Shown: positions 32,585 to 41,821 of the stretch, in pieces
How positions within the stretch are numbered: the stretch's first letter is position 1
How the letters are laid out: each line of letters begins with the position of its first letter
IMG/VR virus record: IMGVR_UViG_3300006109_000001
Span: 1 to 49,597 of that record
Strand: one strand, 5' to 3'
Length of the DNA: 49,597 nucleotides
DNA from: a virus
Translations under genes and position numbers: made by a program
Notes under the pieces: generated by a model
Database searches by the model: none
What the model was told of the DNA's origin: nothing
What the model saw: the letters and a program-made list of their open reading frames with translations, nothing else

Positions 32585-33028
32585 TTAAGACGCTGCAAAT
32601 AGAGTTGCGTTGATAGAGTAGATGCCACGCAAGCGGATAATTAAACCAGCAGTTGTGCCATCGAAAGCCACTTCTTGAACGCTCTGCAATACGCAGTTGT
32701 TCAATTGAAAAGCGGATAGAGCTGTTGAATCAGGATAAACGGTTACTGAACCCATAGTCGTATTGTTCTCGATTTGGGTTTTATAAGCGTTACCTAAAGA
32801 CTGAGTACGCAATAGATGGATTGTTGCAGTTCCATAAATGTACGGCTCAGGGCTAGTAACAGCGCCAGTTAATGTACCAATCAATTGTGATGTATCGCCA
32901 TCAAAGCCAAGAGAAATTGCTTCCTTGGCCAAGTATGGTGAAGTTACGTTCAACTGGGGAAAATCTGCATAAACTACACTGGCTAGTAGTCTATTTAATG
33001 TACCTTGTACAACTTGTGGATTAGACAT
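32585..33028 (-). CDS. Tail tube protein
   Basis: A 147-residue protein (VVQGTLNRLLASVVYADFPQLNV..., AISLGFDGDTSQLIGTLTGAVTSPEPYIYGTATIHL) following the sheath gene. The pattern is that of the DUF3277-type tube proteins of myoviruses with DUF3383-type sheaths. It stacks as hexamers to form the inner tail tube. Confidence 0.82.
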   Translation of the reverse strand: MSNPQVVQGTLNRLLASVVYADFPQLNVTSPYLAKEAISLGFDGDTSQLIGTLTGAVTSPEPYIYGTATIHLLRTQSLGNAYKTQIENNTTMGSVTVYPDSTALSAFQLNNCVLQSVQEVAFDGTTAGLIIRLRGIYSINATLFAAS

Positions 33029-33037
33029 TGTTTACTC

Positions 33038-34333
33038 CTAGACAGGGATGTTAGATGCGGTTAAGTAGATCGTAATCGACGTGAAGCCACGCAATGGTAC
33101 GAAAGTTACGCTTAATCCGTTGTAAGTACCAGTTGCATAATCGCCCGGATGCTGACCAACATAAGTGGTAAACGATACGGCGGCTACGCTTGCTGGAGAA
33201 AGAATCAAGCCAAAAGAAATACCGTTGTTGACAGTAGCTTGAGCCACTTTCTGCAAAGTATTGATACCAGCTTGGTTGTAGTACAAAGGATTTGTAGGTA
33301 AGTTGCTACCATTAATGATCGCGGCAGCCAAGGCTTGTGCGACGTTAATAGAGAGCCAATCAACTGAATACCAGTAGTTGAATGGATACTTATCCATGAA
33401 CGTACCCCAGAGGATGATGGTATTACTAATGCCACCCTCAGCGCCAGTTCCGATCCAGTTAGCACCAGCAGCTTTTAGTAAAGTTTGTTGGGTATTGGTC
33501 AAAACATAAGGCGTTACACTATACACATAAGTGAACGATAGCGGATGTGCTAAATTGCTGGCATTTGGGTCATAGCTCAAAGTTGTCCAGAAAATCGCAG
33601 CGGCGCTAAATTCAACTTTAGGTGCAACAGGGCTTGGTAAAGTCAAGAATACTGACTTGATACCTGTCCAAGCAGAGTAAGTCGCTAAAGTAGACGATAC
33701 ATAGAAGTAAGTCTGAGCTGTAGTGCCTTCATACTCTTTAAACAAATCTACCGCAGTTGATTCAGTATCCCAAGATGTAGGCAAAAGATAGCTATAGAAT
33801 TTTACGGTAGGATTGATTAAATAGGCGGTCAAAACAGTTACGCCAGAAGCAGGGCTACCAGCGCCAAGCTCAAGAATGTAAACAGCTAAGTTTGCGCCTT
33901 GGGCAAAGAAGGTAGTTGCCATAGCAACCAACTCAGATACATCTTCCAAAGTGAAAACACCCGGAGTCACTAAAGAACCCGGATCACCAGTTAATGGATA
34001 GGTAAAGGTATTAGTACCAGTTGAAGTAACTTCAAAAGTGCCGTTATACCCAACAGGGCTACAACCAGCGATAACGCCTAAAACTGTTTCGCCACTTGGA
34101 ATACCATGAGGAGTAGTTGTAGTTACAGTAACTACGTTAGTTGCCCATACCATTGAAGTGATATCAACTGAACCAGTAAGAATGCTGCTCAAATCGCTTA
34201 ATTGGGTAATTAATTGAGTTGTACCAGCGGCTAAAGTAGTCGCACCTTGAGAAACTAACGCGCCTGTTCTTTGCAGTTGAGAAGGCGCACTAGCTACTTG
34301 CTGTGTGACTGATACATTGACAATATTTGGCAT
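33038..34333 (-). CDS. Tail sheath protein (DUF3383-like) with inserted Ig-like domain
   Basis: A 431-residue contractile sheath protein. The start VNVSVTQQVASAPSQLQRTGALVSQG and the C-terminal part with VSFTTYVGQHPGDYATGTYNGLSVTFVPLRGFTSITIYL fit this family. Residues about 56-125 (PHGIPSGETVLGVIAG, YNGTFEVTSTGTNTFTYPL) are an inserted small beta domain related to the insert in the baseplate J-like protein; it probably projects outward from the tail. The tube gene follows after 9 bp. Confidence 0.85.
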   Translation of the reverse strand: MPNIVNVSVTQQVASAPSQLQRTGALVSQGATTLAAGTTQLITQLSDLSSILTGSVDITSMVWATNVVTVTTTTPHGIPSGETVLGVIAGCSPVGYNGTFEVTSTGTNTFTYPLTGDPGSLVTPGVFTLEDVSELVAMATTFFAQGANLAVYILELGAGSPASGVTVLTAYLINPTVKFYSYLLPTSWDTESTAVDLFKEYEGTTAQTYFYVSSTLATYSAWTGIKSVFLTLPSPVAPKVEFSAAAIFWTTLSYDPNASNLAHPLSFTYVYSVTPYVLTNTQQTLLKAAGANWIGTGAEGGISNTIILWGTFMDKYPFNYWYSVDWLSINVAQALAAAIINGSNLPTNPLYYNQAGINTLQKVAQATVNNGISFGLILSPASVAAVSFTTYVGQHPGDYATGTYNGLSVTFVPLRGFTSITIYLTASNIPV

Positions 34334-34350
34334 ATACGCCCCCTAGTTAA

Positions 34351-34665
34351 TTAATTGAAGCTAACAGAAACAGTGCCAGTTGGAGGAGGAGTAATAGTAA
34401 TTCCTACGCCGCATGGGAAATCAATTACATAAGTCCCAACAGTTTCAGGAATTACGGCTACTAAATTAGCTGTTACAAGACCGCTTGTTGAAGCATGGTC
34501 AAATACAGTACCAACAGATGATCCAGCGATAAGTACATTAACAGTACAAATACGACCCGGAGTGGTTTTAATAACTGTTGTAGTTGTGATATTTAAAAAT
34601 GAATGTGTGCCTGTTCCAACTGAAACAGCGCCATTTTGAATGGTTGGGTTTGAGGTAATTGCCAT
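34351..34665 (-). CDS. Small virion-associated beta protein
   Basis: A 104-residue Thr/Val/Gly-rich protein (MAITSNPTIQNGAVSVGTGTHSF..., GVGITITPPPTGTVSVSFN) that looks like a single beta-sandwich domain. Located between a neck gene and the sheath; a decoration or collar protein is possible. SD AAGGAGT is strong, which fits a highly made structural protein. Confidence 0.55.
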   Translation of the reverse strand: MAITSNPTIQNGAVSVGTGTHSFLNITTTTVIKTTPGRICTVNVLIAGSSVGTVFDHASTSGLVTANLVAVIPETVGTYVIDFPCGVGITITPPPTGTVSVSFN

Positions 34666-34684
34666 TTGAAACTCCTTTTTTACA

Positions 34685-35683
34685 CTAGGTTGGGTTGACT
34701 GCTGGGGTAACGCTAATAAATGCGTGTTCGATATACTTACGAGCTATATCTTGAACGCGGCTTTGGTAATAACTTACTTCAAAGGTAATACTTTTCTTCA
34801 TTGCAATAATTCCGAAATCCGACTGCGTAACTTTTTCGTCTTGAATTACCGGCATATTGAGCAAGCCAATATTGTCAGTATCAATACTGTATTGAAGCAC
34901 ATAGTCTTGGAAATCCAAAGCATTGTAGTTCCGAGTTCCATATATTGTAATCTTAACCGTATCCTTTACCAACTGGTAATGGGAGCTATTTCGCGTAATT
35001 AATGGCGCAGATTGCAAAGCAATGGTCTGTCTTGGATCAATATCTACCGATGCGTATGGAGGGGCAATATTCTGCCCTACCAAATATGAAGGGTACATTG
35101 GGAAGTATTGATTCAAAGTCAGCCAGATTGGTAAGCTATTGGATACAATAACATTTTCGGTATCGAATCCGGTCATGGAATCAATAAGTTGAGTATCCAT
35201 GATGGAATACAAAGCATGGCCGCGATAATGATAAAGATCAGCAGCCTTATAAAAGTTGGCTCTGGTGTTAAATGCAAACTTCATGCTTTCAAAAGTACCG
35301 ACATACATCAATGAAGGATTTACTTCATTAAAGTCTGTAATAGGCTGCAAAGAAGTAAAAATGATGTCGTTAAATGATGCTTGACGATCTTCAAGCTGAT
35401 TTACTTCAGTCGCATAATGCAACGATCCTTGAGCCGTTATTTGCCGCTTAGGAAGCGGAGTTGGCGGATTGTCGTATTCCAAACGGTTATATTGGGTAGC
35501 GTTATAAAGCGCCGAATCAGTCAAAAGGCTGGCATTTACCCAAAATACATATCCGTCAAGGGGCAAAACCATTTTCACATAGAGCGTAAAATTAACGGTC
35601 TGATTTTCTGAAATTGTATTGACGCCTTGCGCCAAACCAGAGGCAAGTTGTCCTTTACCGCCCGCGGCTTCAATAGCGCTCAT
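34685..35683 (-). CDS. Putative neck / tail terminator structural protein
   Basis: A 332-residue protein. The N-terminal half (ISENQTVNFTLYVKMVLPLDGYVFWVN) and the C-terminal half (TIYGTRNYNALDFQDYVLQYS, FEVSYYQSRVQDIARKYIEHAF) both look structural and beta-rich. It lies between connector-like genes and the sheath, where the tail terminator is encoded. The family occurs in myoviruses with this gene order, but no function is known to me. Confidence 0.5.
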   Translation of the reverse strand: MSAIEAAGGKGQLASGLAQGVNTISENQTVNFTLYVKMVLPLDGYVFWVNASLLTDSALYNATQYNRLEYDNPPTPLPKRQITAQGSLHYATEVNQLEDRQASFNDIIFTSLQPITDFNEVNPSLMYVGTFESMKFAFNTRANFYKAADLYHYRGHALYSIMDTQLIDSMTGFDTENVIVSNSLPIWLTLNQYFPMYPSYLVGQNIAPPYASVDIDPRQTIALQSAPLITRNSSHYQLVKDTVKITIYGTRNYNALDFQDYVLQYSIDTDNIGLLNMPVIQDEKVTQSDFGIIAMKKSITFEVSYYQSRVQDIARKYIEHAFISVTPAVNPT

Positions 35684-36147
35684 GTGCTAACCCATGTTTT
35701 AAGAGAGGCTTCAAATACGCCAGAATAAATAAAGGACGGACGGCGAGCGCCCTGTACTTTCTTGAATTTCTGACCTTTACGAACTTTTCCTACGGTTTTA
35801 CCGCCAGCAGTTCTAAGGGTTAATCCTTCCAAAGCCGCTTGGGTTGGAATACCTTGCTCACCATATTGGCCAGCAACTTGTTCGATTTCTTTGGATGTAA
35901 TGAAGTAATGAAATTTATTATCAATTTCTTCAGTAGCATTCCCAAAGGGGTCACTTATTGGGTTGCCATTTAACATATTTGTTAATGCGCGCCCAGCATC
36001 TTCCTCTAATTCTTTAGCAATGAACTTCTCATAAGTGTTGTAAAACATCGAAAAAACGCCATAGCGTTCCTCCAAATCCTTACCTACGGTATAAGATGTA
36101 CCGCCTTCTGGTTCTGGAACTTCAATAACACCTAAATGCAATTTCAT
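35680..36147 (-). CDS. Putative head-tail connector protein (HK97 gp10-like position)
   Basis: A 155-residue protein, starting at ATG 36147 (TAATG overlap) rather than an upstream in-frame start at 36162. It contains GVFSMFYNTYEKFIAKELEEDAGRAL and a basic C-terminus (KVRKGQKFKKVQGARRPSFIYSG). The gene lies between other neck genes. The role is assigned by position. Confidence 0.5.
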   Translation of the reverse strand: MKLHLGVIEVPEPEGGTSYTVGKDLEERYGVFSMFYNTYEKFIAKELEEDAGRALTNMLNGNPISDPFGNATEEIDNKFHYFITSKEIEQVAGQYGEQGIPTQAALEGLTLRTAGGKTVGKVRKGQKFKKVQGARRPSFIYSGVFEASLKTWVST

Positions 36148-36605
36148 TAAGACAATCCCCACAAAGTGCCGAGGCTTTGCATAAAGGCAATAGCTTGACG
36201 GCCATAAGGGTTTTTGATTGCTTGTAAACTAATTAAATCTAAATTCTGTAAGCCTTGGCCTACAGCCAAAGTTTGGCTAGTAGATACATCAGAAGCAGAG
36301 CTAATAACACCGGCAACAAAGCCATTCATGTTGTAATCTCTGCGTAAATCTTCAAAATATGTCTGTCCGGGCTGATCTTGCTGCCATTGAATCAGTAAGC
36401 TACCACCCATGTTGTACACCGTTAAAGTGTAAATATCTGGGGACATCTTAGCAAAATCCAAAGGAACGAGGTCTAAAGCTACCTGATACGCATACGCATA
36501 GCCGGGCGCATTGACCGGCATCACAATGGTAGAAAGCCCCATGACAGCTCTAGTCCAGTTTTCAAACCCGGCTAATGATGGAGGTGAAGTAATTGGACTT
36601 GTCAT
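36147..36605 (-). CDS. Putative head-tail adaptor (DUF4054-like position)
   Basis: A 152-residue protein with YAYAYQVALDLVPLDFAKMSPDIYTLTVYNMGG and a C-terminal NPYGRQAIAFMQSLGTLWGL, reminiscent of the ending of DUF4054-type adaptors. It sits after the capsid genes with the other neck genes. The assignment is tentative. Confidence 0.5.
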   Translation of the reverse strand: MTSPITSPPSLAGFENWTRAVMGLSTIVMPVNAPGYAYAYQVALDLVPLDFAKMSPDIYTLTVYNMGGSLLIQWQQDQPGQTYFEDLRRDYNMNGFVAGVISSASDVSTSQTLAVGQGLQNLDLISLQAIKNPYGRQAIAFMQSLGTLWGLS

Positions 36606-36636
36606 AGGGGCATTGTACCTTTGGATTATCTAAAAA

Positions 36637-37146
36637 TCATCTGCTTTTTGGGCGGCCTCGTCCTTTGATTGGTTGTACACCTTCGCGGACAACTTCAATG
36701 GTCTGATTAAACTTAGGCTCATTATCCGCTGCATTCTTCTTATCTTCAATGATTTCTACTTCCAAACCAGATTTTTGCTTTAAGCCCATTTCTTGGGCTT
36801 TATTTTGCAAAATTTGATCGGCAGCAGCAGCGGTAGCATTACGAGCTTGTTGGGCGCGGTCAACCATCTCTTGCTCAGATTGAGTAAAGCCATTTTGGAT
36901 AGCTTCAATACTGATTGGTTTATCAATCGCATAACAAAGAGCGCCAAAGCCTTTTTTAACCTTTTTCGCTTCCATGAGGCCGTAAATAGAGTGCTGGCTA
37001 ACCACTGAGTCAATCTCAGGTTGATTGCCAGTAATCTCAATTTGGCTTCCCGCGCGGATGCTATGGGAAAAAGGACGTGGATTTTCAGGAAGCATATAGG
37101 TAAAAAGATGTTCCTGTTTACTACAGTTGGCTACATAAAGTTTCAT
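36637..37146 (-). CDS. Hypothetical protein of the capsid-neck region
   Basis: A 169-residue protein with a small beta-rich N-terminus (KLYVANCSKQEHLFTYMLPE..., IRAGSQIEITG), a helical middle with many Ala/Gln residues, and a basic C-terminus (IKGRGRPKSR) like an AT-hook (GRGRP). It may touch DNA at the portal vertex, but that is speculation. Confidence 0.55.
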   Translation of the reverse strand: MKLYVANCSKQEHLFTYMLPENPRPFSHSIRAGSQIEITGNQPEIDSVVSQHSIYGLMEAKKVKKGFGALCYAIDKPISIEAIQNGFTQSEQEMVDRAQQARNATAAAADQILQNKAQEMGLKQKSGLEVEIIEDKKNAADNEPKFNQTIEVVREGVQPIKGRGRPKSR

Positions 37147-37253
37147 TTAATTCTCCCAAAAGGGGTGGGGAAACCGATGATGCGGGGTCTTTTGAACCCC
37201 CGGCCTCCCCATAGAAAACGTATCGGCATCACACGATGTTTTATTACTATAAC

Positions 37254-37279
37254 AAAAAACCACCCCGGAAGGTGGTTTT
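37254..37279 (-). terminator. Rho-independent terminator after the capsid gene
   Basis: Stem CCACC / GGTGG with a 6-base loop, flanked by AAAAAA and TTTT, so it can work in both directions. It lies 19 bp beyond the major capsid stop and may set the capsid:neck transcript ratio. Confidence 0.8.
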
Positions 37280-37297
37280 CTGTTTTAAAGCTAATGC

Positions 37298-38323
37298 TTA
37301 GTATGCAGCGGAAAGAATCGTCAATGCTTCTGGACGGATACCCCAGCCTGAAGTGCTACGCATTGTGTACAGTGTAGTAATACCACCGTCAGCAATTGGA
37401 GTAGGGATTTCAGTTGGAGCTGATACGTCTGTCAACATCAATGAAGTTGCTGTCATATTTGGTGTCAAAGTAGCAAATACGTTGGTGTTAATGTTGTTGT
37501 TTGCTTTAGGAATCTTTAATTCTGGAGCAATTAACAAAATAGCATCAGTACCGCCAGCGCCTTGACCGATCAAAGTGTCATCAGCAGCAAAAGATACATC
37601 ATCGCCACCTGCCCACTGAGCAACTGTTTCTACCAAGCCAGCAGCAGTTTCAACACCAGCGCCGATACGTTGGAATTGTGTCAAGGACACTACGCCAGAG
37701 TAAGAGATTTGGCTAATAAAACGCTGAGGAGCAAGGAAAACCAAGCGCAATGGTTGACCGATTTGAAGTGTACGAACCTTCAAAGCGCCAATCATGTTCA
37801 ACATATATTGAGCAAGCTGACCGCTATCCCAAGTGCTGTAACCAACATTACCATTGGTATCAGCGCCTAAGTTAGCTGTAGTAGCGCCATCAGTATTGAG
37901 CAAGCCTTCGCCGTTAGCTGGGTTGTAGCCGTAGAGGAGAGCGTTACGCAATTGTTGAGCGATACCTTGACGTGCAGCCAAACGCATAGCTTGTGGCAAT
38001 GCGTAGCCCCATGCACCAGTAGCAGCTTCATCGAAGTTGTCATACTGAGCGCGTGTCTGAAGGCGATAAGTAGCTGTACTCATCATCGAAGGAATAACCG
38101 ATGCGCTAGGCAATTGGTTAGCAGTCGATTGGTTAGCTGAAACCTGAGTTGTCAACTGAACTTTTTTAGCGTACACATACAAATCAGCTTCACCAAGGCG
38201 TGGCATTGGATTTTCTGTTGCAAGTGTTGTGAAAGCACCAGAAGCCAAGCTGTACTGCATAATCAGCTCAGGCATCATGAAATGCGGATTTACTGTTACA
38301 AATGAAGGTGCGAAGCCTGACAT
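37298..38323 (-). CDS. Major capsid protein (DUF2184-like)
   Basis: A 341-residue protein with the features of HK97-fold capsid proteins of the DUF2184 type: AARQGIAQQLRNALLYGYNPANGEGLLN, LGQPLRLVFLAPQRFISQIS... and SGWGIRPEALTIL at the end. It follows the scaffold/protease and decoration genes and is followed by a terminator. No obvious long N-terminal delta domain is seen, which fits a separate scaffold domain in the upstream fusion protein. Confidence 0.87.
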   Translation of the reverse strand: MSGFAPSFVTVNPHFMMPELIMQYSLASGAFTTLATENPMPRLGEADLYVYAKKVQLTTQVSANQSTANQLPSASVIPSMMSTATYRLQTRAQYDNFDEAATGAWGYALPQAMRLAARQGIAQQLRNALLYGYNPANGEGLLNTDGATTANLGADTNGNVGYSTWDSGQLAQYMLNMIGALKVRTLQIGQPLRLVFLAPQRFISQISYSGVVSLTQFQRIGAGVETAAGLVETVAQWAGGDDVSFAADDTLIGQGAGGTDAILLIAPELKIPKANNNINTNVFATLTPNMTATSLMLTDVSAPTEIPTPIADGGITTLYTMRSTSGWGIRPEALTILSAAY

Positions 38324-38338
38324 AGTAATTTTCCTTTA

Positions 38339-38947
38339 TTAAATTTGCACTAAGGCAACGTAACCATCGGTAACCCAGTTAGCATTACCTGTCATCCCAT
38401 TATAGGAAACGGTTTTGTTATTACTGGTGCTAAGTTTCAATACTTTAACAGGCAAAGCTGCTTGTCCTACTGAAGGAATAGAAGCTGTTAACCAGTTATT
38501 TGTGTAATCAAAATAAACGGTTGTGCTTACTAATTCGCCTTCTAAAGTTACTGAAGCTGGATCGAGTGCGAGTGGAATACGCGCGCCAGAGCCTAAACGA
38601 TAGTAATTTACAGTCATGCCGGGGGAATACAAAGGAGCAGTAGACTGAGGAGTTGTGATACCAGCAAATGCTTGGTTAAATACGCAAATAGCTTGTGGTA
38701 CTGCTTCGCTATCAGCTTGCAAAATTGTAGAGCCTAAAACGCTACCACTTGCAGGTACAAATTCTTGAACAGGAATACCACCCCAAAGTGGAGTAGTGGC
38801 TTCGGTGCTAAGAACGCCACCAGCTAACGCAAACTTAACTGCTGGATCGTCTTGTGCATCACCTTGGGTAAAACCATTGCTGTTAGTCGAAAATAGACCT
38901 TTAGCATTGGTTGTAGCCATTGGATTTAAAGAAATTTGTGCGGACAT
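38339..38947 (-). CDS. Putative capsid decoration protein
   Basis: A 202-residue beta-rich protein (DPAVKFALAGGVLSTEATTPLWGGIPVQEFVP..., YVALVQI) between the protease/scaffold and capsid genes. A structural cement protein is usual there in this gene order. SD AAGGAATAAACC is present. Confidence 0.7.
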   Translation of the reverse strand: MSAQISLNPMATTNAKGLFSTNSNGFTQGDAQDDPAVKFALAGGVLSTEATTPLWGGIPVQEFVPASGSVLGSTILQADSEAVPQAICVFNQAFAGITTPQSTAPLYSPGMTVNYYRLGSGARIPLALDPASVTLEGELVSTTVYFDYTNNWLTASIPSVGQAALPVKVLKLSTSNNKTVSYNGMTGNANWVTDGYVALVQI

Positions 38948-38957
38948 GGTTTATTCC

Positions 38958-41009
38958 TTATCTTTGGTTGTTAGAAGTATGGAACTGTGTCGCGCGCATA
39001 GGAGGGACTTTAAAATCATCCAGCCAAGCAGACATAGCGCCTTTGAATTTAGTGATTGTACGACCAGCACGATCCTTCTCATTAATTTCAATGAGTTGGT
39101 CAGCAGCGAACATTGTTGGTGACTTAGCAGCTACCAATGCGTCAGCAAAGATTTGCTTTTCAGCCAAGGCCAATAATTTTGCATCTTTGATCGAATTCAA
39201 ATTCACTTCTTTGTATGAATCGGAATAAGCCTGTAAACCACGCAATAAACGCTTACGGTAAGACATCAAAGCCTCACCAGACAACGGACGTGAAGCAGAT
39301 TTGCCGAAAGCAGCAAGAACGGAATCAGCTTTAGCTTGAGCGTCAGCATATTTCGCTTCTTCTTCATCAGCCTTAGCAGCTTCTTCTTCTTCATCTTCGT
39401 CAGATTTTGCATCTTCGTCTGGCTTAATTTCACCAGCTTGACCATGAACTACTGGATTAGAGCCTTCTGAATCTTTTTTGGCTTCTTCATCTTCGTCTTT
39501 TTTGGCTTCTTCTTCATCTTCGTCTTTACGGGATTTAGATTCATCTTCGTCTTTACGCTTCTTGTCAGACGCAGTAACCAACGGTTCAGCAGGCATATTC
39601 TTTTCCATGCTGTCCACGCGAGTTGCTAGGCTGCCAATTGCTTGCAGGATTGCATCAAGTTTTTCGCCTTGGGCATCTGCCTTTGGCTCAATCATTTCTT
39701 TTGTCATATCAGACACCTCAGGGTTAGTTAAAAGTACTCCAGCAGCATCGCCACCTTTGTCCCATACACCTTTAGATCCTCTTGCTTTCGTGACGATAGC
39801 AATATGATCTAAAAGGAATGGTACACCTTCTATCAAGAGTGGCTCGCCATTCTCAGTAGTAAGTGTAGTGTTTCCAGCAGTATTGTCAAATACTACTGAC
39901 GGGGATGTGCTAACTTCTTCGCCGGGTATCAACCCTCTTGCAATTTCTTCCATTGCAGGCGCATCATAAATCTTAGCAATACCCCAAACTTCGTCGCCTT
40001 TAATGTAAGGCAACATAACACTTCCGATAGCGCGATCTTTAAATTCTTCAGTTGTTAAAACTGCGCTTTCAGGATGATCCATAATGACTGTTAGGCCATT
40101 ACAGCGTTGTAAAAATTCTTCGTTCAAGTATAAAGATGGGTCACGCCAAACGTGTTCTCCAATAGATGAACGGTATGCCAAGCCAGTGCCAGTAATACGA
40201 ATAGCCAACAAGTGCATATTGGCATAAGGCTGGGGACTTGTAAGGATATCTTCACGCATAAGCTGGGCTACATCGAACTCAGTCTTAGCACCAGCAATTC
40301 GGAATGAATACTCTAGGCCGGGGTGAATAGGTCTTGGGGCATCGTCGGGCGCGCACCATACAAAACCAGTTGATTCATCACAAATCTGTACGTCAAATTT
40401 AGGTACTTCGCGCGCAATGTAAGTAGCAAACTGGCCGTCATCGTGAAGCAACTCAAGAGCGCCTTCATACTTTAGACCAGTTTCCTCAAGGGCTTCGCGG
40501 CGCGCAGCATCTTCTAATGTTTCGCCTTCTTCTTGATGGCCGCCGGGCAAACCAAAAGTGCCGGGATAATCGCCGCCATTGCCGCGGCGCATCAATAAAG
40601 TTTCGCCTTCAAGCGTTAGAAACATAATTCCAGCAGCGCGGCCAGCAGCGCCAGCTTGTGGAGCGATTGGGACTGCGGCATCTAATACGAAATGAGAGCC
40701 TTCGCGGTTGCCACCATCATCTTCGTCATCTTTACCGGCCACTATTAGTGCGGGGGCGGGCGCGAGGCTAGAATCTTCTTTTAGCTCTAATTCAGGAGTA
40801 GACAATACGGTAGGTTCTTCGGGTATATCTTTTGAATCATCTGGCTTAATCATTTCAGCTAAAGCTACTTTTTCCAGCCATTCACCTTGCGCTTCATCTT
40901 CGCCTTTAGTGAATTCTTTACCAACCGATTGAGGAACGCCACCAAAGCCACCCGGAGTATGAGCTGCGGCTTGCATTAAGCGTTCTTGCGCGGGGCTGGT
41001 TGCTGGCAT
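38958..41009 (-). CDS. Nudix hydrolase - DUF2213 prohead protease - acidic scaffold fusion
   Basis: A 683-residue multidomain head morphogenesis protein. Residues 1-35 (MPATSPAQERLMQAAAHTPGG, VPQSVGKEF) are a short phage-specific segment. A Nudix domain spans about 122-236 with a complete Nudix box (G157, E163, R171-E172, E175-E176, G178). A DUF2213-type protease-like domain follows (about 265-430, with TVIMDHPESAVLT around H312). Residues about 480-560 are strongly acidic (KDEDEEEAKKDEDEE), then a helical scaffold-like end. The protein probably shapes and matures the prohead; the Nudix part may act on nucleotides. Confidence 0.85.
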   Translation of the reverse strand: MPATSPAQERLMQAAAHTPGGFGGVPQSVGKEFTKGEDEAQGEWLEKVALAEMIKPDDSKDIPEEPTVLSTPELELKEDSSLAPAPALIVAGKDDEDDGGNREGSHFVLDAAVPIAPQAGAAGRAAGIMFLTLEGETLLMRRGNGGDYPGTFGLPGGHQEEGETLEDAARREALEETGLKYEGALELLHDDGQFATYIAREVPKFDVQICDESTGFVWCAPDDAPRPIHPGLEYSFRIAGAKTEFDVAQLMREDILTSPQPYANMHLLAIRITGTGLAYRSSIGEHVWRDPSLYLNEEFLQRCNGLTVIMDHPESAVLTTEEFKDRAIGSVMLPYIKGDEVWGIAKIYDAPAMEEIARGLIPGEEVSTSPSVVFDNTAGNTTLTTENGEPLLIEGVPFLLDHIAIVTKARGSKGVWDKGGDAAGVLLTNPEVSDMTKEMIEPKADAQGEKLDAILQAIGSLATRVDSMEKNMPAEPLVTASDKKRKDEDESKSRKDEDEEEAKKDEDEEAKKDSEGSNPVVHGQAGEIKPDEDAKSDEDEEEEAAKADEEEAKYADAQAKADSVLAAFGKSASRPLSGEALMSYRKRLLRGLQAYSDSYKEVNLNSIKDAKLLALAEKQIFADALVAAKSPTMFAADQLIEINEKDRAGRTITKFKGAMSAWLDDFKVPPMRATQFHTSNNQR

Positions 41010-41018
41010 GGGTTAACC

Positions 41019-41819
41019 CTATGTAATTTTCTTGGATTGTAACGCTTCTTTACCTTTAGCTGTCAACATTTCTTCTGGCAGCTTTCCGACATGATAGATG
41101 TACTGATATCTACACCGGCAATAAACCTCTTCGCCCGGAGTCGTAATATCGTCAGTATATCCACTTATCGGCTTGATGTATCCTTTTTCCGATGCCCAGT
41201 TACCTTTAATGAGATAAATATTCTGGTCACGTTCCTTGTGATCTTCGCGATAGTCATAGCCTGATTGCTTCCAGTTGCTATGCCATTTACCCGCGATTGC
41301 TCCGCCATCAACTGCCACAATGTCACGAATATTAGCAATCAATTTGTGAGTCTGGTCAATTACAACGCGGCGTTCTTTGAACGGCATCATAGCCAAATCT
41401 TTACGAATGGCTTTTTTCTCTGCGACTTTATCTACGGCCTCTGTTCCACCAATCGGAATTGAGGTAGCCCACCCCGCGAAGCGGCGCAGTGTATTGCTAA
41501 TCGTTTCTTCGCGATTAAATTGGATCAATTTGGCGCTTGCCATGATGCGACGGTCTAATTCTGCCCGCATTTTAGGCGATAGCTTCTCAACAGTGAACTT
41601 ATCCACGCCTTCTTTGACAAGGCCGCCTTTGGTCACTAAACGGTTAAAAGCAGTGTGCAAAGAGCGTTCAATATCTTTTTGCATCTGTTTTTCTGTAATT
41701 AGTGATTTTACAGCCGATTCTCGGAGCTTTTTTATCCAAGAATCTATGCGTTTTTGGCTATCAAAGCCATAACGCATGAAATCATTGATTGCCGCAGTGA
41801 GGCATTCGTAGAATGTCAC
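41019..41819 (-). CDS. Head morphogenesis protein (SPP1 gp7 / Mu gpF-like)
   Basis: A 266-residue protein with a helical N-terminus and the C-terminal signature WHSNWKQSGYDYREDHKERDQNIYLI..., PGEEVYCRCRYQYIY, the conserved D..R..H and CRC elements of minor head protein family SPP1 gp7/F. It is encoded directly after the portal and likely enters the prohead bound to it. Confidence 0.85.
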   Translation of the reverse strand: MTFYECLTAAINDFMRYGFDSQKRIDSWIKKLRESAVKSLITEKQMQKDIERSLHTAFNRLVTKGGLVKEGVDKFTVEKLSPKMRAELDRRIMASAKLIQFNREETISNTLRRFAGWATSIPIGGTEAVDKVAEKKAIRKDLAMMPFKERRVVIDQTHKLIANIRDIVAVDGGAIAGKWHSNWKQSGYDYREDHKERDQNIYLIKGNWASEKGYIKPISGYTDDITTPGEEVYCRCRYQYIYHVGKLPEEMLTAKGKEALQSKKIT

Positions 41820-41821
41820 GC

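Noticed and set aside
39478-39807. A Ser-rich 109-codon plus-strand open frame.
   Set aside because: It is the antisense of the Glu/Asp/Lys-rich scaffold linker, where GAA/GAT codons read as Ser/Phe on the other strand.
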